Origin: a virus
Length of the DNA stretch: 38,236 bases
IMG/VR virus record: IMGVR_UViG_3300009124_000038
Coordinates: 1 to 38,236 of that record
Strand: one strand, 5' to 3'
Shown one piece after another: positions 12,227 to 20,136 of the stretch. The stretch's first letter is position 1. Each line of letters starts with the position of its first letter. The notes below the pieces were generated by a model. That model was not told the origin of the DNA and did not search any database. It worked only from the letters and a program-made list of their open reading frames with translations. The position numbers and the translations under genes are program-made.

Positions 12227-13594
12227 ATGGCTACTGCTCCCCAACTTCTGCCCTATCAACCGGGCATTGTCGATAGCGCAAGAGACACCATTGCCGAGGG
12301 GCTGTTGTCGCTTGGCCTGTACAAGGACAATCCCTACCGCGCATATCGCATGGCGGAGAATCTCTCTGGTCTGATGGACTTCATCCCAGTCATTGGTGAT
12401 GTGAAGGGCGGCGCTGAGGCCGCTGATGCGTTCTCTGAGGGTGACTACGCTACTGGCACTGGCCTTGGCCTTCTAACGGCTCTGGGCGCGATCCCCGGTG
12501 CTGGTGATGTCGCGGCAGGCGCACTCAAGTCTATGTTTGTCTCCCCTGCTCGCGTTGCTACGTTTAAGCACACGATGGGCGATGAGATGGGTTTGGAGCG
12601 GGCAAAAGACTTAGAGCAGATAAAAGCGCCACCCGCTGAGATTTTTGAGAAGACCGCATGGTTTAGGGGCGCGGATGGTCAATGGCGCACTGAATTGCCG
12701 GATGTCGGCGTCGACTTCACAGATGATGCGTTTTATCGCTACCACGATGATGGCGGACAAAAGTACGGGATGGGCGATGAGTTGTTTAACTTGTTCAAGC
12801 ATCCTGCTTTGCAGGAAACGCTACCCGAGCTAGGCCATGTCAGGCTAGAAATGACGCCAGCAGGCGCTGGTGACTATGCGGGTATGTATTACGATCAGGC
12901 ACATGGATTAATCAAGCACATTGAAGACCCGGACAGCTTCCCAGCAGTGCCGAAAATTGTAATGGGCGTAGACCCATTAGATGCTTTTGGTGACCTGCGT
13001 GAGGGTCAGCGCACGATGATTCATGAGATACAACACGCAGTCCAAGACTTGCAGGGGCTGAACCGTGGAAGCAACGAGGGGATAGCTAGACACCAAGCTA
13101 TAGACGCTTACGATGCTGAACACGCTTTCTTGGAAGGAGAGATGAGGCATGGGGATAAAGATTATGATCCGCTGGACTTGTCTTGGTTGCGGCGGCAGTC
13201 AGCAGACATCATGACGCCGTATAAAAACTACAGGCTCAGTGCTGGTGAGCAGGAGGCTTTCTTGACTGATCGGCTTCTTGGCTACACTGACTTGGATAGG
13301 CTTGAGTTTGGTTTGCCAGCAGGACGCAGGGGTGTCGCTCCTTACTTCACTCAGCACGTTTACGGTGGTGTAAGAAACCCGCCAGAGTATTTGCTTAACA
13401 ATCCTTGGGGGGAAGGTGACTTAACGCCAAGCCCCAGACTCGATTACAACCTTGAGAACATCGGTAGCAGGTTTGCAAATCAAGACCCGACTGGATTGCT
13501 GGAGGGCGTTACAACGCCAGAGGAGGCGCAGAAGGTGTTCATGAAGATATTGCGCAGTAAGCCAATCAGTGGCTACGGGGGGATGTACGAGTAA
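12227..13594 (+). CDS. Putative virion-associated zincin metalloprotease
   Basis: A 455-aa protein. Residues about 40-110 form Gly/Ala-rich hydrophobic segments (FIPVIGDVKGG, GLGLLTALGAIPGAGDVAAG), a pattern common ahead of toxin or injected-enzyme domains in polymorphic toxins and phage polyvalent proteins. The middle carries a zincin signature H266-EIQ-H270 in MIHEIQHAVQDLQGLNRG, preceded by an extended domain (FKHPALQETLPELGHVRLEM) typical of the large-polyvalent-protein-associated metallopeptidase type. The rest is unassigned. There is no ribosome site before ATG 12227, but a -10-like box is. It overlaps the next gene in ATG/TAA style. Being among virion genes, it is likely packaged and ejected into the host, or a maturation protease; that is inference. 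Confidence 0.6.
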   Translation: MATAPQLLPYQPGIVDSARDTIAEGLLSLGLYKDNPYRAYRMAENLSGLMDFIPVIGDVKGGAEAADAFSEGDYATGTGLGLLTALGAIPGAGDVAAGALKSMFVSPARVATFKHTMGDEMGLERAKDLEQIKAPPAEIFEKTAWFRGADGQWRTELPDVGVDFTDDAFYRYHDDGGQKYGMGDELFNLFKHPALQETLPELGHVRLEMTPAGAGDYAGMYYDQAHGLIKHIEDPDSFPAVPKIVMGVDPLDAFGDLREGQRTMIHEIQHAVQDLQGLNRGSNEGIARHQAIDAYDAEHAFLEGEMRHGDKDYDPLDLSWLRRQSADIMTPYKNYRLSAGEQEAFLTDRLLGYTDLDRLEFGLPAGRRGVAPYFTQHVYGGVRNPPEYLLNNPWGEGDLTPSPRLDYNLENIGSRFANQDPTGLLEGVTTPEEAQKVFMKILRSKPISGYGGMYE

Positions 13595-14703
13595 TGCCAA
13601 GAATAGTTTCTAGTGTCTTAGGTCAAGTGCCTAAGAAAAATATGGCTGAGATGGCTGATCTGTCGCAGGTTCCTAATGTGCCGCAGTTCCCGCTTGAGCG
13701 GTACGATCCGCCTAGAGGGATGCCGAAGGGTTTGGTGGACATCCTGACACCGGACACTGCCAAGCGGCTGACTGAGTATGCGAAGCGAGGCGAGCAGGGC
13801 GGCAGAGAGTGGTACAACCTTGAGCCACTGCGTCTAGCTTTTGAGGAGACGCTGGGCGCTGATGAGGGTCTGGCGGCGTTCAATCGGTATGTCGACATCG
13901 TGGCGGCAACGTCACCGCGATCCAGAGTAGATCAGAACATACGCCGATCTTCATACCTGTATGGCAGAGATCGGCAGGGGCAGAACATCGCAGGCATGAC
14001 TAACCCAGATTTCCCGAAGGGTTACGGTCACCTTGCGCACAACACTCAGGATGCACTGCTCAAGGACTTGCAGGCTGGCGGCACGTTTGAGGCACTCAAC
14101 CGCCCGAAGACATCCAGCTTTGCCCATAACCTGAAGGGCAACCAAGCGCCAATGACAATGGACACCCACAACTTTGCCGCCGTCACGGGCAACGTGAAGA
14201 ACAAGGTGTCACCGTCTAACACTCAGTATCGCTACGTTGAAGACTTTCAGGGTGAGATTGCAGATAAGCTGGACATGACCCCGGCGCAGTATCAGGCGTC
14301 TGTCTGGATGGGTGGCGATACAGGTGTCGCTGACTCGCGCCCCTTCATGGAGGTTTTTGATGATGTGCTAACTCGTACAGCAGAGATGGAAGGAAAGGAT
14401 AGGCGTGATGTACTCACCGACTTTATTAGAGGAGATGGGCGTCTGTTTAGCATGGGCGCTCCTGCTGGTTTGCTGGCTGACCATGAGCGGTTTGTGGCTG
14501 ATCGGGTTGGCACTTTCAGAGATCCTAACTATGAGTACAGTTGGGTCATGCCGTATAAGAAAAATCTTCAGACGGGAGAAAATGAATTAGATATTCCGTT
14601 TGGTGAGCCTATTCGCGGACTGCTAGAGACTTTGGTGCGCATTGGGGCAACGCCACAGACGGGAGTGTATGAGCCGACAGCACTGCTAGATTTGGTGCTG
14701 TAA
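13594..14703 (+). CDS. Unknown protein, partner of the zincin-motif gene
   Basis: A 369-aa soluble protein. Residues about 70-125 (REWYNLEPLRLAFEETLG, then VDIVAATSPRSRVDQNIR) and the later KTSSFAHNLKGN and MTMDTHNFAAVTG form a pattern I have seen in uncharacterised phage proteins. The order 'ATSPR...N...K..SFA.NL.G......DTH' is reminiscent of helix-hairpin-helix DNA glycosylases, where a Lys and a later Asp are catalytic, but I would not call it one on this evidence. It starts at the last base of the preceding stop codon, so the two are co-translated. Its terminal stretch is unassigned. Together with the zincin-motif gene it forms a 2.5-kb cassette between the terminase and the structural genes. 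Confidence 0.6.
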   Translation: MPRIVSSVLGQVPKKNMAEMADLSQVPNVPQFPLERYDPPRGMPKGLVDILTPDTAKRLTEYAKRGEQGGREWYNLEPLRLAFEETLGADEGLAAFNRYVDIVAATSPRSRVDQNIRRSSYLYGRDRQGQNIAGMTNPDFPKGYGHLAHNTQDALLKDLQAGGTFEALNRPKTSSFAHNLKGNQAPMTMDTHNFAAVTGNVKNKVSPSNTQYRYVEDFQGEIADKLDMTPAQYQASVWMGGDTGVADSRPFMEVFDDVLTRTAEMEGKDRRDVLTDFIRGDGRLFSMGAPAGLLADHERFVADRVGTFRDPNYEYSWVMPYKKNLQTGENELDIPFGEPIRGLLETLVRIGATPQTGVYEPTALLDLVL

Positions 14704-14711
14704 GGTATAAT
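14704..14711 (+). promoter_or_regulatory. -10 element GGTATAAT before small basic genes
   Basis: GG-TATAAT at 14704-14711 overlaps the stop codon region of the preceding gene. A start near 14718 would give a leader of about 11 bases containing TTGGAG, the ribosome site of the gene at 14729. No -35 box is visible. Confidence 0.42.
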
Positions 14712-14728
14712 ACTGCGTTGGAGTTTGC

Positions 14729-14962
14729 ATGAAGCCAAGCAAGGGAAAAGCGAGAGTAAAGCGCACCGCATCTGGCAAGAAAGTCAGCTACGGGCAGAAG
14801 GGCGCGAAGGTAAAACCCGGCACAAAAAAGGGCGACTCCTACTGCGCACGATCCGCTGGGCAGATGAAAAGCCACACTAAGGCGGCGAAAGACCCTAACT
14901 CACCGTTGCGGTTATCCCGTAAGCGGTGGAAGTGCTCAGGCACTAAGTCGAGGAGAAAGTAA
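14729..14962 (+). CDS. Small basic protein, phage virion-type
   Basis: A 77-aa, extremely basic protein (about one third Lys/Arg). The C-terminal part with GDSYCARSAGQMKSH and PNSPLRLSRKRWKCSG shows a Cys...Cys arrangement that recurs in short proteins of cyanophages and other marine phages (the 'SYCARS...NSP..LSR..W.C' pattern, a DUF6321-like family by memory). It starts at ATG 14729 with TTGGAG upstream. Two more tiny lysine-rich genes follow in overlap. The function is unknown; nucleic-acid binding inside the head or neutralisation of packaged DNA is plausible from charge alone. Confidence 0.68.
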   Translation: MKPSKGKARVKRTASGKKVSYGQKGAKVKPGTKKGDSYCARSAGQMKSHTKAAKDPNSPLRLSRKRWKCSGTKSRRK

Positions 14963-15066
14963 TGCCAAAGGTAGGCGGGAAGAAGTACCCATACACTAAG
15001 GCAGGCTACAAAGCCGCCGCCAAAGCAAAGGCTAAGGCGAAAAAGGGGAAGAAGCGTGGCAAGTAA
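14962..15066 (+). CDS. Tiny lysine-rich protein (34 aa)
   Basis: A 34-residue ORF (MPKVGGKKYPYTKAGYKAA followed by a Lys/Ala run). About 40% of residues are Lys or Arg. The ATG overlaps the preceding stop (TAATG), with GAGGAGAAAG just upstream, a good ribosome site. Its end overlaps the next gene. The opening VGGKKYPYTKAG is a pattern found in many marine phage micro-proteins near head-tail genes. The function is unknown. Confidence 0.62.
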   Translation: MPKVGGKKYPYTKAGYKAAAKAKAKAKKGKKRGK

Positions 15067-15217
15067 AAAGGGTTTGTACGCGAACATCCACGCCAAGCGC
15101 AAGCGCATCAAGGCTGGCTCTGGCGAAAAGATGCGGAAGCCGGGAGACAAAGGCGCTCCTACTGCCAAGGCGTTCAAGCAATCAGCTAAGACTGCAAAGA
15201 AGCGGAAGAAAAAGTAA
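15056..15217 (+). CDS. Tiny lysine-rich protein (53 aa)
   Basis: A 53-residue ORF starting at GTG 15056 inside the end of the 34-aa gene. It opens MASKKGLYANIHAKRKRIK and continues with AGSGEKMRKPGDKGAPTA and a Lys-rich tail. The 'KGLYANIHAKRKRI..GSGEKMRKPG..GAPTA.AF' pattern is widely conserved in phage small proteins of unknown role, which argues that this is a real gene despite its size. AAGGGG and GAAG lie upstream. The stop abuts the ATG of the head-tail adaptor. It was probably translated with the adaptor and packaged or used in head assembly. Confidence 0.7.
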   Translation: MASKKGLYANIHAKRKRIKAGSGEKMRKPGDKGAPTAKAFKQSAKTAKKRKKK

Positions 15218-15841
15218 ATGGCACTGACGAATTTTACAGAGTTGAAGGCGTCTATCGCGGACTTTCTGAACCGCGATGACCTGACCACGGTGATACCTGA
15301 CTTCATTACGATGGCAGAGGCGTCTATCAACCGTGAGATTCGCCACTACGAAATGGAGAACAGGGCAACGGCTGAACTCTCCGGACAGTATTTGGATCGG
15401 CCTAGCGATTGGATGGAGACAATCCGGTTTCATGTTACTGGGTCAGGCACTACCAACCTGAAGTTGCTCTCTGCGGCGGCTATGGCGGACAAGCGGCAGG
15501 GCGCTGAGGATACGACTGGTCACCCTAAGTATTACTGCCATGTCGAGCGGGCATTTGAGGTTTACCCGACTGCTGACGCCACCTACGAGGTGGAGCTTTA
15601 CTATTACCAGAAGGTTCCCGCGTTGTCGGCAAGTAACGCGACAAACTGGTTGCTGACTGATCACCCAGATGTATACCTGTACGGCTCCCTGTTGCATTCA
15701 GCGCCGTACCTTGCTGAAGATGAGCGCGTTGGAGTGTGGGCGCAACTGTACTCCGCCGCAGTCAAGCGCGTTAACGAATCTGGCGAGGACGCCATTAACT
15801 CAGGTTCTGGACTTACTTTGAAGGTTAGAGGATTAGGATGA
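15218..15841 (+). CDS. Head-tail adaptor protein, SU10-like
   Basis: A 207-aa protein. The N-terminus (LTNFTELKASIADFLNRDDLTTVIPDFITMAEASINREIR) is characteristic of the adaptor family of podoviruses with SU10-like capsids, which forms a ring beneath the portal. The rest (RPSDWMETIRFHV, YPTADATYEVELYYYQKVPAL) is also typical. It follows the small basic gene with no gap and overlaps the next gene. The partner set (P22-type portal, SU10-type capsid protein) is present in the window. Confidence is high for the family. Confidence 0.82.
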   Translation: MALTNFTELKASIADFLNRDDLTTVIPDFITMAEASINREIRHYEMENRATAELSGQYLDRPSDWMETIRFHVTGSGTTNLKLLSAAAMADKRQGAEDTTGHPKYYCHVERAFEVYPTADATYEVELYYYQKVPALSASNATNWLLTDHPDVYLYGSLLHSAPYLAEDERVGVWAQLYSAAVKRVNESGEDAINSGSGLTLKVRGLG

Positions 15842-16251
15842 GCTTTTCAGACTACTTAGAAGACAAGGTGCTTGACCATGTATTTGGCGGCACTGCTTAC
15901 ACTGCACCGTCGACGCTGTATGTCGGCGTGTTCACATCTGCGTCCAGTGATTCATCTGCTGGCACTGAGGTATCTGGCAACGGGTATGCCCGACAGTCGG
16001 TAGCGTTTACCGTCTCTGGCACATCACCCACCACGGCGGCATCAAGCGCCGCTGTAGAGTTTCCAGAAGCCACAGGCTCTTGGGGTACTGTGACCTATGC
16101 GGGGGTATTTGATGCGTTATCTGGCGGCAATATGCTGGCCCATGCGCAACTGACAGACCCTGCTGACTTTACTACCGCACTGCCGAAAACGATTGGCACT
16201 GGCGACATTCTCCGCATCTCTGCGGGCAACCTAAAGGTAACGCTTGACTGA
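15838..16251 (+). CDS. Tail fiber/tip-associated structural protein
   Basis: A 137-residue beta-rich protein (MSFSDYLEDKVLDHVFGGTAYTAPSTLYVGVF...GYARQSVAF...WGTVTYAGVFDA...GDILRISAGNLKVTL). This pattern defines a widespread family of short phage proteins next to fiber genes, thought to be virion or baseplate/fiber components. It is full length. It overlaps the adaptor by ATGA and meets the next start in TGATGG. The exact position in the virion is not determined. Confidence 0.7.
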   Translation: MSFSDYLEDKVLDHVFGGTAYTAPSTLYVGVFTSASSDSSAGTEVSGNGYARQSVAFTVSGTSPTTAASSAAVEFPEATGSWGTVTYAGVFDALSGGNMLAHAQLTDPADFTTALPKTIGTGDILRISAGNLKVTLD

Positions 16252-16904
16252 TGGCTACTCTAGTCACAAGGGTAACAACGCAGACTGACGGGACAACCGC
16301 CAAGGGTTCTGCGCTCACCCACGCTGAGGTAGACGCCAACTTCATCAACCTGAATGACGATAAGGTTGAAGTGTCAGGCGCTATTGTTTTTGCCGCCAAG
16401 GCCGCCGAGGCTTTATCTAAAGGTGACGCGGTATATGTATCAGGCGTGTCAGGCAACACCCCAGAGGTGTCAAAAGCTGACGCTGATGACGCGAGTAAGA
16501 TGGCGGCGTTTGGCTTGGCGGAGGATGATGCGAGCCTAAACACGGCGGTTAACATCGTGACGTTTGGTACACTCTACGATCTGGATACCTCTGCGTTTAG
16601 CGCAGGCGATACGGTGTATGTTGACACCACGGCTGGCGGGCTAACTAACACCGCCCCTACTGGTGAATCGTCTCTTATTCAAAACATCGGCAAGGTCATA
16701 CGCTCTCACGCCTCAGCGGGGTCTATTAAGGTTGGTGGCGCAGGCCGTACTAATGCCACGCCCAACCTAGACGATGGCAATGTATTCATCGGCAACGCGA
16801 GTAACCAGTCTGTGGCTCGCGCTCTTACAACATCAGATATTGGCGGTATATCGAACTACGCAACAGTTGATGACGCAACCGCACTAGCAATCGCACTAGG
16901 ATAA
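16251..16904 (+). CDS. Virion protein, fiber-type
   Basis: A 217-aa Ala/Thr/Asp-rich protein. The N-terminus KGSALTHAEVDANFINLNDDK is the attachment motif found at the head of many podovirus fiber proteins, and the remainder (GDAVYVSGVSGNTPEVSKAD, GLAEDDAS, VTFGTLYDLDTSAFSAGDTVY) is a beta-sandwich-like decoration domain seen in other phage structural proteins. It has no C-terminal receptor-binding or chaperone module. It likely links the tail to the fibers that follow. Confidence 0.68.
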   Translation: MATLVTRVTTQTDGTTAKGSALTHAEVDANFINLNDDKVEVSGAIVFAAKAAEALSKGDAVYVSGVSGNTPEVSKADADDASKMAAFGLAEDDASLNTAVNIVTFGTLYDLDTSAFSAGDTVYVDTTAGGLTNTAPTGESSLIQNIGKVIRSHASAGSIKVGGAGRTNATPNLDDGNVFIGNASNQSVARALTTSDIGGISNYATVDDATALAIALG

Positions 16905-16907
16905 GTT

Positions 16908-17240
16908 ATGGCTAACACATTCAAAAATGCGGCTCTGTCGGATGTCAACAACGCCGCTTATGACACGCTCTATACGGCCCCTGCAAGCACGACTACGGTT
17001 GTCCTTGGTTTGGCTGTAGCTAACAAGACAACGCAGGCTGTAGACGTACAGGTGCAGTTCTCAGACTCCTCTGGTGGCACTACGCATCAGTTGCTGGAGA
17101 ACGTCAGCATCCCCGGTCAGACAACGCTAGAAACCCTGTCAGGCCAGAAGTACATCTTGGAAACGGGTGACGCTCTAAAGGTTCAGTCTGGAACAGCATC
17201 GGCTCTTGATGTTGTCCTTGGTGTAATGGAGATTACCTAA
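16908..17240 (+). CDS. Small virion protein
   Basis: A 110-aa beta-rich protein (MANTFKNAALSDVNNAAYDTLYTAPASTTTVVLGLAVANKT..., later QKYILETGDALKVQSG). This pattern is common among short phage structural proteins near fiber genes. It carries no signal peptide or membrane segment. It is spaced three bases after the previous gene and overlaps the fiber gene at 17240. It could be a tail or head decoration protein. Confidence 0.65.
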   Translation: MANTFKNAALSDVNNAAYDTLYTAPASTTTVVLGLAVANKTTQAVDVQVQFSDSSGGTTHQLLENVSIPGQTTLETLSGQKYILETGDALKVQSGTASALDVVLGVMEIT

Positions 17241-18433
17241 TGCCGTTTCTTGGTAAGACACCTGCACAGATTGTAGACCCAGAAGTAGACATTGATGGCG
17301 GCTCTATTGATGGGGCAACCATTGGTGCTACGTCTGCGTCTACCGCCACGGTAACTACGTTTACGTCTACTGGCATTGATGATAATGCTACGTCAACGGC
17401 GATTACGATTGATAGTTCTCAGAACGTAGGTATTGGTGGCTCTCCAACTGGCAGTTCAAGTTACAGGACGCTAAACATCATTGGTGGCGCTGATGTGGGT
17501 GGCGCTTTACGTCTCTCCACCACAGCAAATGAGAACGGTCATATATTTCAGTACAACGATGGCGTTTATCTTTCTGGCGATGAGGTTACGTTTATCTCAA
17601 CGGGCGATCCCTTAGTTAACGGCGATGTAAAAACTGCGTATCGAGTTGATAGGACTGCCCAGCTACATAGGTGGTTTAATCCTGTAGACGGCTCAACTGA
17701 GGCCATGAGGATCAATAACGCGGGGCAACTTCTTGTTGGCACAAGTAGTAACGCCTTAGATGGAAACATCAGCGGCGTTGGCACATCTTCCGACTTCACT
17801 GTTAGCGGTAGCGTTGGCAAGTTTCAGGTTGCTAACACAGGCAACCTAATTGCGTTCTCAAGAAATTCCGCAAACTACATTTCAGCGACTGGAAGCGCGT
17901 CCTCTTTAATTCTTGATACGCCAAAAACTTTAATCCGGTCTGAGTCGGGTTCAGAGTACGCAAGATTTGATGCTGACGGTCTTAAATTCAACGGCGACAC
18001 AGCCGCCGCTAATGCACTAGACGATTACGAAGAAGGGAGTTGGCTTCCAACGCCAAAAGACAATTCTGACAACGCGGCTACTTTTACGACAAGAGTAGGT
18101 TACTACGTCAAGATTGGGCGGCTTGTTTATGTGACCGTTGATCTAGTAAACATAAACACAACAGGATGCACCGCGTCTGATCCAGTGTTAATTAAAGGCT
18201 TGCCGTTCACTCCAATTACAGGGGCCGGTAATACCTATCACACAGGTGTTGCGGCTGTTAACGCAATGAGCCTGACTTCTGACATGATCGGCTGTCGCAT
18301 TACGGAAAACGTGGACTACATTGTTCTTAGTCAAGGCAGTTACGGCCTCATGGGGAGTTTGGTTGATTTCAATAATTTAACGTCTGGGTCTGCCGACATC
18401 AGGCTCAGCATCAGCTATTACACAGCCGCATAA
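17240..18433 (+). CDS. Tail fiber protein, candidate receptor-binding (no S74)
   Basis: A 397-aa Ser/Thr/Gly-rich fiber. The N-terminal anchor MPFLGKTPAQIVDPEVDIDGG is followed by TFTSTGIDDNATSTAITIDSSQNVGIGGSPTG, the beta-rich 'NVGIG' repeat typical of phage fibers, with another at LLVGTSSNALDGN. The C-terminal domain (LDDYEEGSWLPTPKDN...RVGYYVKIGRLVYVTVDL) is a globular tip found in many marine phage fibers. Unlike the two following fibers it lacks an S74 chaperone end. It is one of three fiber genes in a row, so the phage may carry alternative or combined receptor-binding proteins. Confidence 0.78.
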   Translation: MPFLGKTPAQIVDPEVDIDGGSIDGATIGATSASTATVTTFTSTGIDDNATSTAITIDSSQNVGIGGSPTGSSSYRTLNIIGGADVGGALRLSTTANENGHIFQYNDGVYLSGDEVTFISTGDPLVNGDVKTAYRVDRTAQLHRWFNPVDGSTEAMRINNAGQLLVGTSSNALDGNISGVGTSSDFTVSGSVGKFQVANTGNLIAFSRNSANYISATGSASSLILDTPKTLIRSESGSEYARFDADGLKFNGDTAAANALDDYEEGSWLPTPKDNSDNAATFTTRVGYYVKIGRLVYVTVDLVNINTTGCTASDPVLIKGLPFTPITGAGNTYHTGVAAVNAMSLTSDMIGCRITENVDYIVLSQGSYGLMGSLVDFNNLTSGSADIRLSISYYTAA

Positions 18434-18462
18434 AACTTGCGTTAAGTAGAAAGGAGATAAAC

Positions 18463-18720
18463 ATGGCGCTTACAGAAGCAGTAGAAATTGACAAGGTAGA
18501 AATCGTAGGCCCGTACAAGGCAGTGCAAGTTCGCACAGCTACGGTCATCTACAGAGACAATGAGGAAATCTCACGCTCATTCCATCGGCACGTTGTATCT
18601 GCTGGCGATGACTACAGCAACGAAGACCCTGAAGTGCAGGCCATCTGCGCCGCAGTTCATACGGATGCTGTTGTAGCCGCGAAGCAAGCCGCAGACGTTT
18701 CCGATCTTCCACAGGAGTAA
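18463..18720 (+). CDS. Small protein between fiber genes
   Basis: An 85-aa protein (VEIDKVEIVGPYKAVQVRTATVIYRDNEEISRSFHRHVVSAGDDYSNEDPEVQAICAAVHT). This pattern is common in phage short proteins located among tail-fiber genes, with unknown role. The ATG has AAGGAGA upstream, a strong site. It sits in a 30-base gap after the first fiber and is followed by the second fiber. It may be a fiber-assembly or fiber-attachment accessory. Confidence 0.65.
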   Translation: MALTEAVEIDKVEIVGPYKAVQVRTATVIYRDNEEISRSFHRHVVSAGDDYSNEDPEVQAICAAVHTDAVVAAKQAADVSDLPQE

Positions 18721-18723
18721 GCC

Positions 18724-20136
18724 ATGCCGTTCATCGGTAAACAGCCAAAGGTAGGCGCATATCAGCTAATCGACAGCATCACTACGTCAGCTACTGCTAC
18801 CTATGCGCTGACGGTGGACGGATCGGCGTACTTCCCTGCATCTGCTAGAAACCTCATTGTGTCTCTCAATGGTGTCACTCAGGCTCCTGAGTCTGCCTAT
18901 ACCGTGTCTGGATCAAACATTGTCTTTGACTCCGCACTGACCGCTAGTGATGTGATTGATTACATCATGGTGATCGGTGATGCGGTAGATATTGGTACGC
19001 CTTCTGATAATACGGTGGGCAACGCACAGCTTAAATCTGATCTGGATTTTTCTGGCAAGACTTTGACCTTTTCCGCAGACCAAATTTCTGGTGATGCGAT
19101 TGATGGCGGGACAGCCACGCTAGATGGTCTGACGGTTGATACGACAACGCTTGTTGTTGACTCTACGAATAATCGGGTTGGCATTGGTGAGGGGAGTCCA
19201 TCTTATCTGCTTGACTTGAAGGGCGGCACTAACGATTCAATCCGCTTAAATGCCCTTAGTGGCGGCTTTATTTTTGCCAACGGATCAGGAGTAGATAAGG
19301 GCAGTTTAAGCATGAGCGGCGGCAACATGAATATTGCCGCTGATGCTGGAATTGACTTTTATTCTGGCGGTAGCCCTTTATCTGGCGATCCGCAGGTTAC
19401 GCTAGACTCCAGCGGCAACGTGGGGATTGGTGACTCAACACCAGATGCAGGATTAACAGTTCACAACAACGCTGGCGCAGTAATCGCAACCAGTAACATC
19501 GGGCGACAAACATACACTGGTGTTGGAAATTTGCAAGTATCTACTGCTAATTCCGGCGGCATTTTAATCCACACAGAAAACACCGCATCAAGCGGTTTTT
19601 TAGGGTTTGGTGATGGGCAGGTTGCTGGAAGAATAGAATACCAGCATAGCGTCGACAACATGACATTTATGACTGGCGCAAACACGCGTATGACGCTAGA
19701 CGCCAGCGGCAGTCTAATTGTCCCAGACATATACAATAGAGCATTAACTAACGTCAGAGATTGCTATGTCAATGTAGGAGGAAGGCTTGGCTATCTTTCA
19801 TCTACAAGAGAAAGCAAAGCCAACATAGAGCCTTTAAGTGATGTTTCATGGCTTTATGACCTTAACACTGTCTCATTTAACTATCGCACTAAAGATGATG
19901 AAACAAACGCTTACACAGACGAAGTTATACAAGAGACAGAATACGGATTAATCGCCGACGAAGTAGAACAAGTAAATGCTGACCTTTGTTTCTACGATGA
20001 AGACGAAGAAGGCAATCAAACGCTCGCTGGCGTCTCGTATCGAAAGCTGATTCCTGTACTAACCAAAGCCATCCAAGAACAACAAACCATCATCGAAGAC
20101 CTACAAACCCGACTATATGAGTTGGAGGCTAACTAA
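18724..20136 (+). CDS. Tail fiber with S74-type chaperone end (variant catalytic motif)
   Basis: A 470-aa fiber. The N-terminal anchor MPFIGKQPKVGAYQLID resembles the preceding fiber's. The middle has repeated beta segments ending in RVGIGEGSPSYLLDL and NVGIGDSTPDAGL. From about residue 360 it is an S74 intramolecular chaperone domain with YGLIADEVEQ, YRKLIPVLTKAIQEQQ and a coiled-coil end. In S74 proteins a Ser and a Lys five residues later (SDxRLK) drive self-cleavage. Here the motif reads STRESK: Ser and Lys are kept but the Asp, Arg and Leu are changed. The chaperone may still assist trimer folding without efficient release. It shares DNA segments with the next gene. Confidence 0.8.
   Translation: MPFIGKQPKVGAYQLIDSITTSATATYALTVDGSAYFPASARNLIVSLNGVTQAPESAYTVSGSNIVFDSALTASDVIDYIMVIGDAVDIGTPSDNTVGNAQLKSDLDFSGKTLTFSADQISGDAIDGGTATLDGLTVDTTTLVVDSTNNRVGIGEGSPSYLLDLKGGTNDSIRLNALSGGFIFANGSGVDKGSLSMSGGNMNIAADAGIDFYSGGSPLSGDPQVTLDSSGNVGIGDSTPDAGLTVHNNAGAVIATSNIGRQTYTGVGNLQVSTANSGGILIHTENTASSGFLGFGDGQVAGRIEYQHSVDNMTFMTGANTRMTLDASGSLIVPDIYNRALTNVRDCYVNVGGRLGYLSSTRESKANIEPLSDVSWLYDLNTVSFNYRTKDDETNAYTDEVIQETEYGLIADEVEQVNADLCFYDEDEEGNQTLAGVSYRKLIPVLTKAIQEQQTIIEDLQTRLYELEAN
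19153..19181 (+). repeat. Fiber-gene direct repeat A, copy 1
   Basis: This 29-base segment, coding VVDSTNNRVG, is identical to 20259-20287 in the next fiber gene. With repeat B it brackets the variable parts of both fibers and could seed homologous exchange. Confidence 0.8.
20062..20085 (+). repeat. Fiber-gene direct repeat B, copy 1
   Basis: This 24-base segment, coding TKAIQEQQ in the terminal coiled coil, is identical to 21450-21473 in the next fiber gene. Confidence 0.8.

Noticed and set aside
12227-13594. Toxin-antitoxin reading of the zincin cassette
   Set aside because: The partner of 369 aa is too large for a typical antitoxin, and no toxin active site other than HEIQH was seen.
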